A stretch of 16,988 nt of DNA from an uncultured Nitrospira sp. GTDB lineage: Bacteria; Nitrospirota; Nitrospiria; Nitrospirales; Nitrospiraceae. The notes beneath the pieces are model-generated. The model saw only the letters and a list, made by a program, of their open reading frames with translations, made no database searches and was not told the DNA's origin. The DNA lies in the NCBI GenBank assembly GCA_946479785.1, contig CAMLHQ010000068.1, positions 1 to 16,988 on the forward strand. The letters are read 5' to 3'. Position 1 is the first letter of the stretch; each line of letters begins with the position of its first letter. A program made the position numbers and the translations under genes. This document shows positions 7,913-14,919 of this stretch, piece by piece.

Positions 7913-7978
7913 ATTATAGTTAGGTTCACATCCCGCTGCAGGATTGCTTACCGCATGGTGGGCTGAAGTGAGGTAGCG

Positions 7979-7998
7979 TTGAGCACAATTTGAGCACA
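7979..7998 (+). repeat. Tandem TTGAGCACA pair
   Basis: TTGAGCACAATTTGAGCACA contains two identical 9-mers with an 11-bp period, close to one DNA turn. This could be a protein-binding site or a recombination core. Nothing nearby identifies the protein. Confidence 0.4.
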
Positions 7999-8097
7999 GC
8001 GCGCCAGGTTATGCACCGCCGCGCGGCAAAATCATCGCGAAACCTTATCAAGTAGATCGGCTCTCGGCACAGGCCGTGTGCCAGGCTTCTCTTAGGT

Positions 8098-8130
8098 GAG
8101 GGAGCTGTTCTTACCTTGAACAGCCCCCTC
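8098..8130 (-). terminator. Terminator-like hairpin
   Basis: GAGGGAGCTGTTC (8098-8110) and GAACAGCCCCCTC (8118-8130) pair over 13 bp (one wobble in RNA) around a 7-nt loop. It starts about 21 nt past the stop of the minus-strand small gene. There is no T-run on either side, so it may terminate weakly or protect an mRNA end. Confidence 0.5.
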
Positions 8131-8151
8131 GCCGCTTGGTGAGATCACTAC

Positions 8152-8379
8152 TCAGCAGCCAGAGCAGGGGCCTGTGGGGGTTTTGTAATTACCCGGCTGC
8201 TGCTGCGCCGTGGCTAGGCCATTGTTGACCCCATTTGGGTTGGCCACAGTGACGGCGTGATTCGTGCCCCTGCTATCAGGTTGACAAATCGGATTGCACA
8301 CCACCGCGCCTCCTGAACCAACAGTGACAAGGGAAATCGAGAAGGTCACTACTACGGCGAGAATCCAACGATGTGCCAT
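8152..8379 (-). CDS. Small secreted Cys-containing protein, unknown
   Basis: The 75-residue product starts MAHRWILAVVVTFSISLVTV, a clear signal peptide. The remaining ~50 residues include CNPICQP and end with CSGC, and are rich in Asn, Gln, Gly and Pro. An excellent AAAAGGAGGT (8385-8394) precedes the ATG by 5 nt. A GTG one codon earlier is possible but too close to it. The two Cys pairs could form disulfides or bind metal. I do not recognise the family. The gene is alone on its strand, bracketed by 17-bp direct repeats, and has a hairpin downstream. Confidence 0.72.
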   Translation of the reverse strand: MAHRWILAVVVTFSISLVTVGSGGAVVCNPICQPDSRGTNHAVTVANPNGVNNGLATAQQQPGNYKTPTGPCSGC

Positions 8380-8587
8380 CACGTACCTCCTTTTGTTCTT
8401 CAGGGTGTCCCTCGCTGAAAGAATGACCGTAACCTTCTACACCTAAGCCGCGTCAAGACTGACCCTTGCCGATAATGCTGAGCATGAGTAATGCCACCAT
8501 GGTCTTCTGGGATTACAAGGGGTTGGGAAAAGCTTACTCCTAACAGGAGGCACAAACCTGTACGAAGTGTATGGCCAGAAGATGCGA

Positions 8588-8604
8588 CTTCGTCGCGGAA
8601 ACCT
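8588..8604 (+). repeat. 17-bp direct repeat, right copy
   Basis: CTTCGTCGCGGAAACCT is identical to 7896-7912. It lies 42 nt upstream of the first codon of the truncated AraC-type gene, close to where homology to full-length regulators would be lost. Confidence 0.7.
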
Positions 8605-8646
8605 CCCAGCACAAAAATTCCAATTTGTCGGTAAGCCCTAATACTT

Positions 8647-9186
8647 ATGGAGGCTCGGAATCAACGGGACCAATGGTTGGAAAACTCCATCCGCTATTCG
8701 GTGGCGAATGCGGATGCCTCCAGGCCCGGTGATGCCGCCGTGCTCGCCAAGTTGTCAGAAGTCTTATTCGTCGAAACGCTGCGACGCTACATCGCGCTGC
8801 TCCCGCGAGAACAAATCGGGTGGCTGGCAGGTGTCCGCGACCCGGAAGTCGGGAAGGCCTTGGCCCTGCTGCATCGTCAACCGGCCGATCCGTGGACGAT
8901 CGCCGGTCTCGCGACAGAGGTCGGAACATCGCGTTCCGTGCTGGCCGGGCGTTTCCGGCGTTACCTCTCAGAGACCCCCATTGCCTACCTCACGCGCTGG
9001 CGGCTTCAGCTCGGCGCCCAACTGCTCACCTCCACAAGCAGTGGCGTAGCGCAGATCGCAGCTGAGGTTGGCTATGAGTCGGAGCCGTCCTTTAACCGCG
9101 CCTTCAAACGCAAGTTCGGCCTCCCCCCGGCCCGATTCCGCACTCGATCGCAATCATCCCGCAGCAGCGCGGTCCGCCACGCATAA
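8647..9186 (+). pseudogene. N-terminally truncated AraC-family regulator
   Basis: The 179 residues match the C-terminal half of cupin-type AraC regulators. They contain the pre-HTH segment (AVLAKLSEVLFVETLRRYI, RDPEVGKALALLH) and both helix-turn-helix units: WTIAGLATEVGTSRSVLAGRF (83-103) and VAQIAAEVGYESEPSFNRAF (134-153), with KFGLPPARFR after the second. Full-length relatives are about 300 residues with an N-terminal cupin sensor, which is missing here. An in-frame TAA lies at 8632-8634 and no ribosome site precedes the ATG, so this is probably a remnant, though a constitutive DNA-binding fragment cannot be excluded. Loss may relate to the adjacent 17-bp repeat. Confidence 0.75.
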
Positions 9187-9207
9187 ACAAACCGTCGCCG
9201 CCGTCCT

Positions 9208-9226
9208 CATTTCGCGACACGTGGCG
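9208..9226 (+). repeat. Dispersed GCGTGGCG repeat, copy 2
   Basis: CATTTCGCGACACGTGGCG matches 17 of 19 bases of 351-369. It lies immediately before a REP-like end, so two repeat families abut in this 107-nt spacer. Confidence 0.5.
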
Positions 9227-9234
9227 ATGGCGGG

Positions 9235-9256
9235 CTAGCTCAGCCTGTCCCCTTTG
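9235..9256 (-). repeat. REP-like end, minus orientation
   Basis: The reverse complement begins AAAGGGGACAGGCTGAGCTA, matching the AAAGGGGACAGGCTA ends at 6442-6525 and 7244. Confidence 0.55.
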
Positions 9257-9293
9257 ACGCATCTTCATTGACATCGCGCTGGCGACAGGTTAC

Positions 9294-9890
9294 ATGGGGC
9301 GCATGAACTGGGATGAGAAGTACCAAAAAGGCGAAGCGGTCTGGGATAAGGGCGTGCCGTCGCCGGCGATGAGGCAGTATCTGGAACGTCATGCGGTGCG
9401 TGGGCGCGCACTGGTGCCGGGTTGCGGCCGCGGGCATGAAGTGGCGTTGGCGGTGGAGTACGGGCTGGATGCGACGGGGCTGGACATCGCGCCGACGGGG
9501 GTGGCGGAAGCGCGCGCGCTGTATCCGCATCTGGCGGAGCGTTTCGTGACGGGAAATTTGTTTGATCCGCCGGCGGAGATGCGCGGCGCCTTTGATGTGG
9601 TGCTGGAGCACACGTGCATGAGCGGACTGCCTCCGACGATGCGCGCTGACTACCGGCGCGGCATTGAGCTGACGCTGCGGCGCGGAGGCTTGCTGATCGG
9701 GGTGTGGTACATCAATCCGGCACTCGATCCAGGTTACGAGGGGCCGCCCTTTCCTTTCAGCGTAGCTGATCTGACGGCGCTCTTTGCGGAGGGCTACGAA
9801 ATTGTAGAGGATTATGTGCCGGATATGGCCTTCGCCGGGCGCGAGGGCCGCGAGCGGGTGCGTGTCCTGCGACGCGTGACAGGAAGCTGA
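9294..9890 (+). CDS. TPMT-like SAM-dependent methyltransferase
   Basis: A 198-residue class I methyltransferase of the thiopurine methyltransferase-like family. Family marks are WDEKYQKGEAVWDKGVPSPAM at the N-terminus, the SAM loop LVPGCGRGHEV (40-50), GLDIAPTGV as the second acidic strand, and LEHTCMSGLPP followed by RRGIELTLRRGGLLIGVWY. It would methylate S, Se, Te or another nucleophile using S-adenosylmethionine; the substrate is unknown. The start may be 9294 or 9303, as the family N-terminus aligns best with the second Met and neither has a strong ribosome site. The gene is strikingly rich in GCG/CGC codons compared with its neighbours, which hints at transfer. Confidence 0.88.
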   Translation: MGRMNWDEKYQKGEAVWDKGVPSPAMRQYLERHAVRGRALVPGCGRGHEVALAVEYGLDATGLDIAPTGVAEARALYPHLAERFVTGNLFDPPAEMRGAFDVVLEHTCMSGLPPTMRADYRRGIELTLRRGGLLIGVWYINPALDPGYEGPPFPFSVADLTALFAEGYEIVEDYVPDMAFAGREGRERVRVLRRVTGS

Positions 9891-10184
9891 TGCCTCTAGT
9901 CGTTCTGGTTCATCTCCATTCCTGCAACCTTCTTACGAGTGACTGTTTGCGTGTAGTGGCCCAAGAATCCCGAGTAGAAAAGGGGGTCCGTTCTTGATCT
10001 TGCATCTCGGACGAAACCTATAGAGGGACTGAATAACCCGAACCATTTTCCGGTGCGTGGCGGCCCGGCGATTTCGTAACCCTCCCCTCCTCTTCTTCAC
10101 AAAATTTTGATCTCGGGCGTGATGGATACGCCCCGGAGTTTGCAGTAGACTGAATCCTCTCACCTCCTTACTTGCGAGATACTT
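9891..10184. other. Spacer, repeat only
   Basis: No gene is supported in these 294 nt. A dispersed repeat copy is at 10040-10067. CACCTCCTTA near 10161 is an anti-Shine-Dalgarno-like string on the plus strand, but no credible minus-strand gene follows it. Confidence 0.55.
10040..10067 (+). repeat. Dispersed GCGTGGCG repeat, copy 3
   Basis: GAACCATTTTCCGGTGCGTG followed by GCGGCCCG matches copy 1 at 347-373. The similarity continues into a CCCTCCCCTC tail at about 10080. Confidence 0.6.
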
Positions 10185-11057
10185 ATGCTTGCCTCGAAAT
10201 GGCTCCTCTTTTTGATGGTGATCGGATGCCTGCTGTTTCAAAGCCAAGCGGTTTTTGGTCAAGAGCCTCGGCCCGATGATGAAATCACCAAGCTGGCCGA
10301 CGACGTGTACCTGTTCAGGCATAAATTCCATCAGTCTATTTTCATCACCACGCCAAAGGGCGTCATCGTCACCGATCCAATTAGTTCCCACGCGGCAGCC
10401 TGGCTGAAAGCGAAGATCAAGACCCTCACCGATCAGCCCGTGCGCTATGTGATCTATAGCCACCACCATAACGATCACATCACCGGTGGCAGCGTCTTCG
10501 CCGATACAGCTCTCTTCGTCAGTCAAGCTGCCGCGAAACCGAAAATTCTCCAAGCAGCGGATCCTCAGACGCCCGTCCCCGATGTGACGTTCACCGATCG
10601 GATGTCCATCGATCTCGCCGGCAAGCGCGTCGAGCTCATTTACACCGGCAGGAATCATTCGGACAACAGTCTGGTCGTCCTGCTTCCGCAGGACCGGCTC
10701 CTCTTCGCCGTGGACTTCATTCCGGTCGAGACGGTGGCGTACCGGGCGATGCCGGACGGCTATCCGGACGAATGGATCGGGTCGCTGAGGCAGGTCGAAG
10801 GTCTGGAGTTCGACACATTAGTGCCGGGACACGGGAAGATCGGCACGAGGGAACATGTCCGCATGTTTCGCGGATATCTCCAAGATCTCAGAGCCGCCGT
10901 GGAAGAACAAGTACAGAAAGGCGTGAGCCTAGAGGAGACGAAGAACACCGTTCAGCTTCCCAAATACGAACAGTGGGCGCGCTATGCCGACTGGTTTCCG
11001 GAGAATGTTGAAGGGATGTACCGCTATCTTTCAGAGCAGCCGAGGGGCAATCAGTAA
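10185..11057 (+). CDS. Periplasmic metallo-beta-lactamase-fold hydrolase
   Basis: A 290-residue MBL-fold protein with a signal peptide (hydrophobic ~6-17, likely cleavage near AVFGQ). The metal-binding set is complete: HxHxDH as SHHHNDH (His93, His95, Asp97, His98), a third His in GRNHSDN (His158), bridging Asp177 in FAVDF and His216 in PGHGK. This supports a dinuclear zinc hydrolase. The architecture resembles SoxH/quinoprotein-relay MBL proteins more than resistance lactamases, and the substrate cannot be read from sequence. The ribosome site is weak. It is followed 48 nt later by the NAD(P)-binding gene, so the two may be cotranscribed. Confidence 0.9.
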   Translation: MLASKWLLFLMVIGCLLFQSQAVFGQEPRPDDEITKLADDVYLFRHKFHQSIFITTPKGVIVTDPISSHAAAWLKAKIKTLTDQPVRYVIYSHHHNDHITGGSVFADTALFVSQAAAKPKILQAADPQTPVPDVTFTDRMSIDLAGKRVELIYTGRNHSDNSLVVLLPQDRLLFAVDFIPVETVAYRAMPDGYPDEWIGSLRQVEGLEFDTLVPGHGKIGTREHVRMFRGYLQDLRAAVEEQVQKGVSLEETKNTVQLPKYEQWARYADWFPENVEGMYRYLSEQPRGNQ

Positions 11058-11105
11058 ACTCTGGCCACTGTTTGAGATGCAAGACGATCTAAGAGGAGCA
11101 ATACC

Positions 11106-11747
11106 ATGAAGATCGCATTGATCGGAGCCACCGGCTTTGTTGGGTCGGCCATCTTGCAAGAAGCCTTGAACCGGGGCCACAAGGTGACTGCTATCGTGCG
11201 GAATCCGGAAAAATTGCAAGCGCATCCGAAGCTTCACCCTCAGAAGGGCGATGTCTACAACGAAGAGGAAGTGGCTCGATTAGTGGCGGGCCACGATGCC
11301 GTCATCAGCGCCTTCAATCCAGGTTGGAGCAATCCCGACATCTATAACCAGCAGGTCAAAGGTACACGAGCCATCATCAACGGCGTGAAGAAGGCGGGCA
11401 TCAAGCGTCTGCTGTTCGTGGGTGGCGCCGGCAGCTTGGAAGTCAAACCGGGTGTCCAGTCGGTGGATCTTCCCGGGTTTCCGGCCGAATACAAACAGGG
11501 GGCGCTGGCGACCCGAGAAGCGCTCATCATGCTCCGGCAGGAAACGGGCCTTGAATGGTCGTTCCTCTCTCCATCGGCCGACGTATTTCCCGGCCAGCGA
11601 ACCGGACAATTCCGCCTTGGCACGGACCAGCTACTCAAGGATGCGAAGGGGGAGAGCCGCATCTCGGTTCAGGATTATGCTATGGCCATGATCGATGAGG
11701 TGGAGAAACCGAAGCATATTCGGCAGCGTTTTACGGTGGGATATTGA
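11106..11747 (+). CDS. NAD(P)-binding NmrA/SDR-like protein
   Basis: A 213-residue atypical short-chain dehydrogenase-like protein. The Rossmann motif GATGFVG (7-13, GxxGxxG) is at the N-terminus, followed by HKVTAIVRNPEKL, which typically contacts NADP phosphate. KRLLFVGGAGSLEV and ETGLEWSFLSPSADVFPG are typical of the NmrA/YwnB/YhfK group. These are reductases or NAD(P)H sensors, and this member's substrate is unknown. GAGGAGC precedes the ATG by about 6 nt. It ends only 23 nt before the convergent minus-strand operon, with no clear terminator between them. Confidence 0.88.
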   Translation: MKIALIGATGFVGSAILQEALNRGHKVTAIVRNPEKLQAHPKLHPQKGDVYNEEEVARLVAGHDAVISAFNPGWSNPDIYNQQVKGTRAIINGVKKAGIKRLLFVGGAGSLEVKPGVQSVDLPGFPAEYKQGALATREALIMLRQETGLEWSFLSPSADVFPGQRTGQFRLGTDQLLKDAKGESRISVQDYAMAMIDEVEKPKHIRQRFTVGY

Positions 11748-11770
11748 AACGAGGTTTTGGAGGCTTCACA

Positions 11771-12394
11771 TCAGCCGGTTCTGATCATTTTCTCAGGATA
11801 AAAATACTTCTCGAATCCTTCTCTCGCCTTCCGGTAGTCGTTGTCCGTTGCATACTTCAGTCGGTAATTGAACCGACAACTCTGGTCTTTCTCGTATTCA
11901 TAGACGTCTTGAAGGAACGGCACAATCTGGTCTAGGTCCGACGTCTGATCCCCCTTCGCCAAATTCACTCTCAAATCGGAAGGAATATCTCCAATGACTT
12001 GCATGGTCTCCACACCACTTTGCTCGCTGACTTCGATCAACGTATTACCGTTCTTCTGACAGAAGGCATACCCTCGTTTTAAGCTTTCAATGGCTTCTTG
12101 AAAGCCTTCTTTCGTTGAACCCTTCGCGCCCACCATGACCTTCAATTCATTCACAAACTGCGTCATGTCGTTCAGCTGTTGTTCTAAGTCACTGTTCTTC
12201 TCCGTCGCCACATCGAGTCTGGCTTGAAGGTGTGTGTCTACACGCTGGGGTGCGTCAACGATTTGCTGCGTCTCTTGTCCCCCACCCTCCACCGTGTCCG
12301 TCACGTAGACCATCATCGCCGCAAAGAAGAGCAGCAGCATCACTTCGACAAGTGACAAGCCAAGTGCCCAACCTGAACGCGAGTCACTTTCCAT
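11771..12394 (-). CDS. MotB/ExbD-like single-pass protein, novel C-terminus
   Basis: The 207-residue product has a short N-terminal tail and one membrane helix (~10-31: ALGLSLVEVMLLLFFAAMMV). Acidic Glu17 lies near its start, where MotB, ExbD, TolR and ZorB carry the ion-translocating Asp. A coiled coil follows (~55-90), then a domain with Cys112 and Cys173 and a distinctive end (CRFNYRLKYATDNDYRKA, FEKYFYPEKM). No OmpA/peptidoglycan-binding domain is visible. If the topology is MotB-like, the bulk is periplasmic and the two Cys could pair. The ATG overlaps the end of the upstream gene by 11 nt, so the two are translationally coupled and probably form one complex. I do not recognise the C-terminal domain. 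Confidence 0.82.
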   Translation of the reverse strand: MESDSRSGWALGLSLVEVMLLLFFAAMMVYVTDTVEGGGQETQQIVDAPQRVDTHLQARLDVATEKNSDLEQQLNDMTQFVNELKVMVGAKGSTKEGFQEAIESLKRGYAFCQKNGNTLIEVSEQSGVETMQVIGDIPSDLRVNLAKGDQTSDLDQIVPFLQDVYEYEKDQSCRFNYRLKYATDNDYRKAREGFEKYFYPEKMIRTG

Positions 12395-13631
12395 CGAAGG
12401 AATGCTCCTCGGTCACTCTTTCCTTCAAGAAGAACATAACTCCCCGCATGGTCGATTCGATGGCTTTGCTCGCCTCGAGACTTGACTGTATGGCCTTCTG
12501 CACATTCAGAACCCCATTCCTGACATCGGCCCTTAGCGAATTTGACGACAAGTCCCTCAGCTCTGTTTCCAATGTCGACAATTGTGTCGAGACCTTTGCA
12601 AATGCCGATCGTAATGACTGCAAGCTATTGAGCTGACTATCCAGTTCTGTACGACTATTCTCCAACGCCGTGGTCATTGTGACAAATTCGTCGGTTCGCT
12701 CTTTGATCGTACTGGACAAATCATTTACGGCGACTCCAATTCGCTTCGCGGCCTCTGATCCATCCAGCGAATTCCCAAACCGGGTCACGGTTTCGACCGC
12801 TTGCATCAAACTCTTCTCCAGTGTTTGTACTGCCTCTTCAACGTCATCTCCCCGCCTCCCTAACGCAGCAATGAGTTTGGCCACTTCTGTTGTGAGCATT
12901 TCCTGGGGAATCTGTATGGCGGCGAGCCTGCCAAGAATATCTTTTAACGAAGATTCAAAGCCTGCACTCATCGTCGTAGTCATCGTCCGATGTTGCTCGG
13001 TGATCGTTTCTCGAACATCTTCCAGTGACCGCACAAGATCCCGGAGCGTGCCACCGAGCTCACTGGCTGCCCGTTCTCTGAAGGAGGCGATTTCCATCGT
13101 CGCTTCGCTGATCTGCTGGGTGAGAGCCGCAACGCGGCGATCAATCGTCTCTTGGGCATGAACAAGCCGATCTGGAAGCGTGTCTTCAAATTGGATGACC
13201 AACAGTCGAAGAAGCATTCCGGAAAATGTCGCGACCAGCGCATAGCCAAATGTCGTGAGCACTGCGTCAGCGGTAAGTTTAGGAGCCGGCCAGACCACGA
13301 AGGTCGCAATCAGGGCAAAGAGTGCCCAGAGAAAACCCATATAATAGAGCGAGTCTGCAAATTGGATGGTGTTCTTCTTTCTCAGAGAGTAACCATAGGC
13401 AGCATAGGCAATGAGAAGTCCAATCAGGCCCACCATGGTAAAAGTTGGGGAAAATTGCGAAATCGTTGAGTAGACGAGCGCGACAATACCCGTCGCTGTC
13501 GCACACAACCACGCTGTTCCAAGTTTTATACGATCCTGCAGCGTGGAAGGGTCGCTGGATAGCCCGCTCTCTTCAAGCTCATCAGGCTCGGGCATTGGAC
13601 GTTCGAAGGATATGGTTGTAAGCCGTTGCAT
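12384..13631 (-). CDS. Four-helix membrane protein with long coiled-coil tail (MotA/ZorA-like)
   Basis: The 415-residue protein has a ~35-residue cytoplasmic start and four predicted membrane helices (~36-58, 62-82, 94-114, 122-147). The last two (FADSLYYMGFLWALFALIAT and LTTFGYALVATFSGMLLRLL) have the small-residue pattern of TolQ/ExbB/MotA helices. From ~155 to ~395 it is almost continuous amphipathic helix, recalling the long tail of ZorA. With the overlapping downstream gene it looks like an ion-driven stator pair. The start is the ATG at 13631, with GAGGAGGG 5 nt upstream; an ATG 63 nt further up is open but lacks such a site. Base composition is visibly less GC-rich than neighbours. An alternative is a structural membrane coiled-coil protein without ion flow. 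Confidence 0.8.
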   Translation of the reverse strand: MQRLTTISFERPMPEPDELEESGLSSDPSTLQDRIKLGTAWLCATATGIVALVYSTISQFSPTFTMVGLIGLLIAYAAYGYSLRKKNTIQFADSLYYMGFLWALFALIATFVVWPAPKLTADAVLTTFGYALVATFSGMLLRLLVIQFEDTLPDRLVHAQETIDRRVAALTQQISEATMEIASFRERAASELGGTLRDLVRSLEDVRETITEQHRTMTTTMSAGFESSLKDILGRLAAIQIPQEMLTTEVAKLIAALGRRGDDVEEAVQTLEKSLMQAVETVTRFGNSLDGSEAAKRIGVAVNDLSSTIKERTDEFVTMTTALENSRTELDSQLNSLQSLRSAFAKVSTQLSTLETELRDLSSNSLRADVRNGVLNVQKAIQSSLEASKAIESTMRGVMFFLKERVTEEHSFDGK

Positions 13632-13696
13632 AGCTCCCTCCTCAAAGCATGATGAGGCTCCCGCCCATATCTTCTGATCTAGCCCCATTTCCAATA

Positions 13697-13714
13697 ACTG
13701 GGGATTCCCCTAGT
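13697..13714. promoter_or_regulatory. Near-perfect palindrome upstream of the stator-like operon
   Basis: ACTGGGGATTCCCCTAGT pairs ACT/AGT and GGGGA/TCCCC around one central base. It lies 66-83 nt upstream of the ATG at 13631, where an operator would be expected. Which protein binds is unknown. Confidence 0.4.
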
Positions 13715-13738
13715 GCCGGATATCCTTGATATTATTTT

Positions 13739-13755
13739 GCATGTCCCGGCATGTC
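13739..13755. promoter_or_regulatory. GCATGTC direct repeats, 10-bp period
   Basis: GCATGTCCCGGCATGTC holds two identical 7-mers spaced one DNA turn apart, about 110-125 nt upstream of the minus-strand operon. It may be an activator site together with the palindrome at 13697. Confidence 0.35.
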
Positions 13756-13787
13756 GCCGCGCCCTTCCCAAACAGAAGGAATAAGAA

Positions 13788-13822
13788 GCGGGGACATTCT
13801 TAATTTCCCGCGCGAAATTTTA
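13788..13822 (+). repeat. REP-like palindrome of a second type
   Basis: GCGGGGACATTCTTAATTT leads into the inverted repeat AATTTC (13802-13807) / GAAATT (13814-13819) around CCGCGC. The GGGGAC head is shared with the other REP-like units, but the rest differs. Confidence 0.5.
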
Positions 13823-14379
13823 GTCCTTACAGACGCGCAGGCCCAGGGAGTCTCCTGGTGCGACCGTGCAAAGGTGTCCACTGACTGATGGGCAAAGAGT
13901 ACAGCAACACATGTTCCGCGTGACTGCGTGAAGCTGGATCGAGATGCAACGCATCAATAAATCCCATGTAAATCTCATGGAGTGACCACCTCTAGATTAT
14001 TTGGGTACGTCGAGACCACCGTGGCATCGTAGTTGCTCATACGTATCACCACGTGTCGAGGGACCACTGGGGTCCCCTCCCATCATGAGAAGAGTGAGAT
14101 CGATGTCTCAAGGCTCTTGAAGGAATGCAGATGGCGCTGGTTCGGATGTGGCGACGATTGCGGAGTTTTCTGCGATGGAAGAAAGCCACCACCCCCATCC
14201 TGCGCAACACTGACACGGGGGAGTTGATCTCCTTCGCCAGCTACACCGCGCTCCCGACAGGGAAGTGGAGGCTTCGTCGTCCACTCACGCTGCCCGAGAG
14301 TACGCTGCCGCTCTTCCTCGAAGCTGCACTCATTCCTGGGGGCCTCGCTGGGCGGAAAAGCGCGGAGGCCTCCAACCCG

Positions 14380-14527
14380 CCAGGCCATCAGATCGGACTC
14401 CAGCACAATATAGGAGCTCAGCTCCCTCACTCGCCCCCGCAGTAGTCCATTTGGTTTTTCCCTTCGCCAGTATTCCCTTCCACTCCAACTTCCCAATCCG
14501 TTCCTCGGCCAGCGCCTTGCTCACCAT
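14380..14527 (-). pseudogene. Possible frame-broken type II antitoxin remnant
   Basis: One minus-strand frame gives MVSKALAEERIGKLEWKG then ILAKGKTKW. The next frame continues NGLLRGRVRELSSYIVLESD. Joined by a frameshift near 14450, this resembles the C-terminal half of Phd/VapB-type antitoxins, where a short linker is followed by a segment ending in a VLE(S/D)R-like motif. No intact toxin follows. This is pattern resemblance only, and weak. Confidence 0.25.
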
Positions 14528-14689
14528 CCCACCCTCCCACCCTCACCGTCCTTTTAATCGCCTCCGGAGTAATAGATACTCCTCCGACTTTCCGCGAAGG
14601 TCGGTTTGGGACTTTGGAACTTCCCCGCGTTCGCCTTTGGACTGGAATCCGCTTTGCCCTTCGGAGGGCTCTGGTTCTGTCTCCGTGGA

Positions 14690-14877
14690 CGTCTAGTGCA
14701 CTTGCTCGGGACGCTGGCATTCGGAGTCCTGATGCTCGCGATCCAAACCTATGTCTTCTTCGGGCGCCCCCATCCTTGGACCGAGCAGCAGCGTTAACGG
14801 CGCTCATGGCATATGCCGTATTTGCCACTGCGATTTGGTGGCTACAGGATCGTCAGCCTGTCACGGCAGCCGTCTGA
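14690..14877 (+). pseudogene. Frameshifted membrane-protein remnant
   Basis: One frame reads LLGTLAFGVLMLAIQTYVFF then GRPHPWTEQQ and stops at 14795-14797. The +1-shifted frame continues ALTALMAYAVFATAIWWL then QDRQPVTAAV to a stop at 14877. Together they give two hydrophobic helices joined by a plausible loop, as expected from the 3' end of a membrane protein broken by one indel near 14785-14797. The parent family is not recognised and the 5' part is gone or unrecognisable. Confidence 0.4.
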
Positions 14878-14919
14878 CTCGCGCTCATAGCCAACTGGTC
14901 GGGAAAATGAAACAGCATC

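Larger units (their letters stand above)
7819..8151. other. Spacer with repeats, no gene seen
   Basis: No coding frame is supported. The stretch holds the left copy of a 17-bp direct repeat (7896-7912), a tandem TTGAGCACA pair (7979-7998) and a strong hairpin (8098-8130). A small inverted repeat, AACCTA/TAGGTT, overlaps the end of the 17-bp repeat. Confidence 0.55.

Noticed and set aside
8488..8542. Plus-strand 19-codon peptide frame (MSNATMVFWDYKGLGKAYS)
   Set aside because: Too short and without a ribosome site; no evidence of translation or leader function.
8400..8612. Minus-strand 70-codon frame between the small secreted protein and the AraC fragment
   Set aside because: No ribosome site or motif, it crosses the 17-bp repeat, and composition is uninformative.
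9933..10658. Minus-strand frame of 241 codons across the MBL gene start
   Set aside because: It is antisense to the zinc-binding motif region and includes a dispersed repeat in its tail. An AAGGAGGTG-like string on the minus strand near 10161 is inside the frame and not before a credible start.
14083..14828. Cluster of overlapping 60-140-codon frames on both strands
   Set aside because: Low-complexity composition and mutual overlap without ribosome sites. Only two short segments looked protein-like, and these are listed as remnants.
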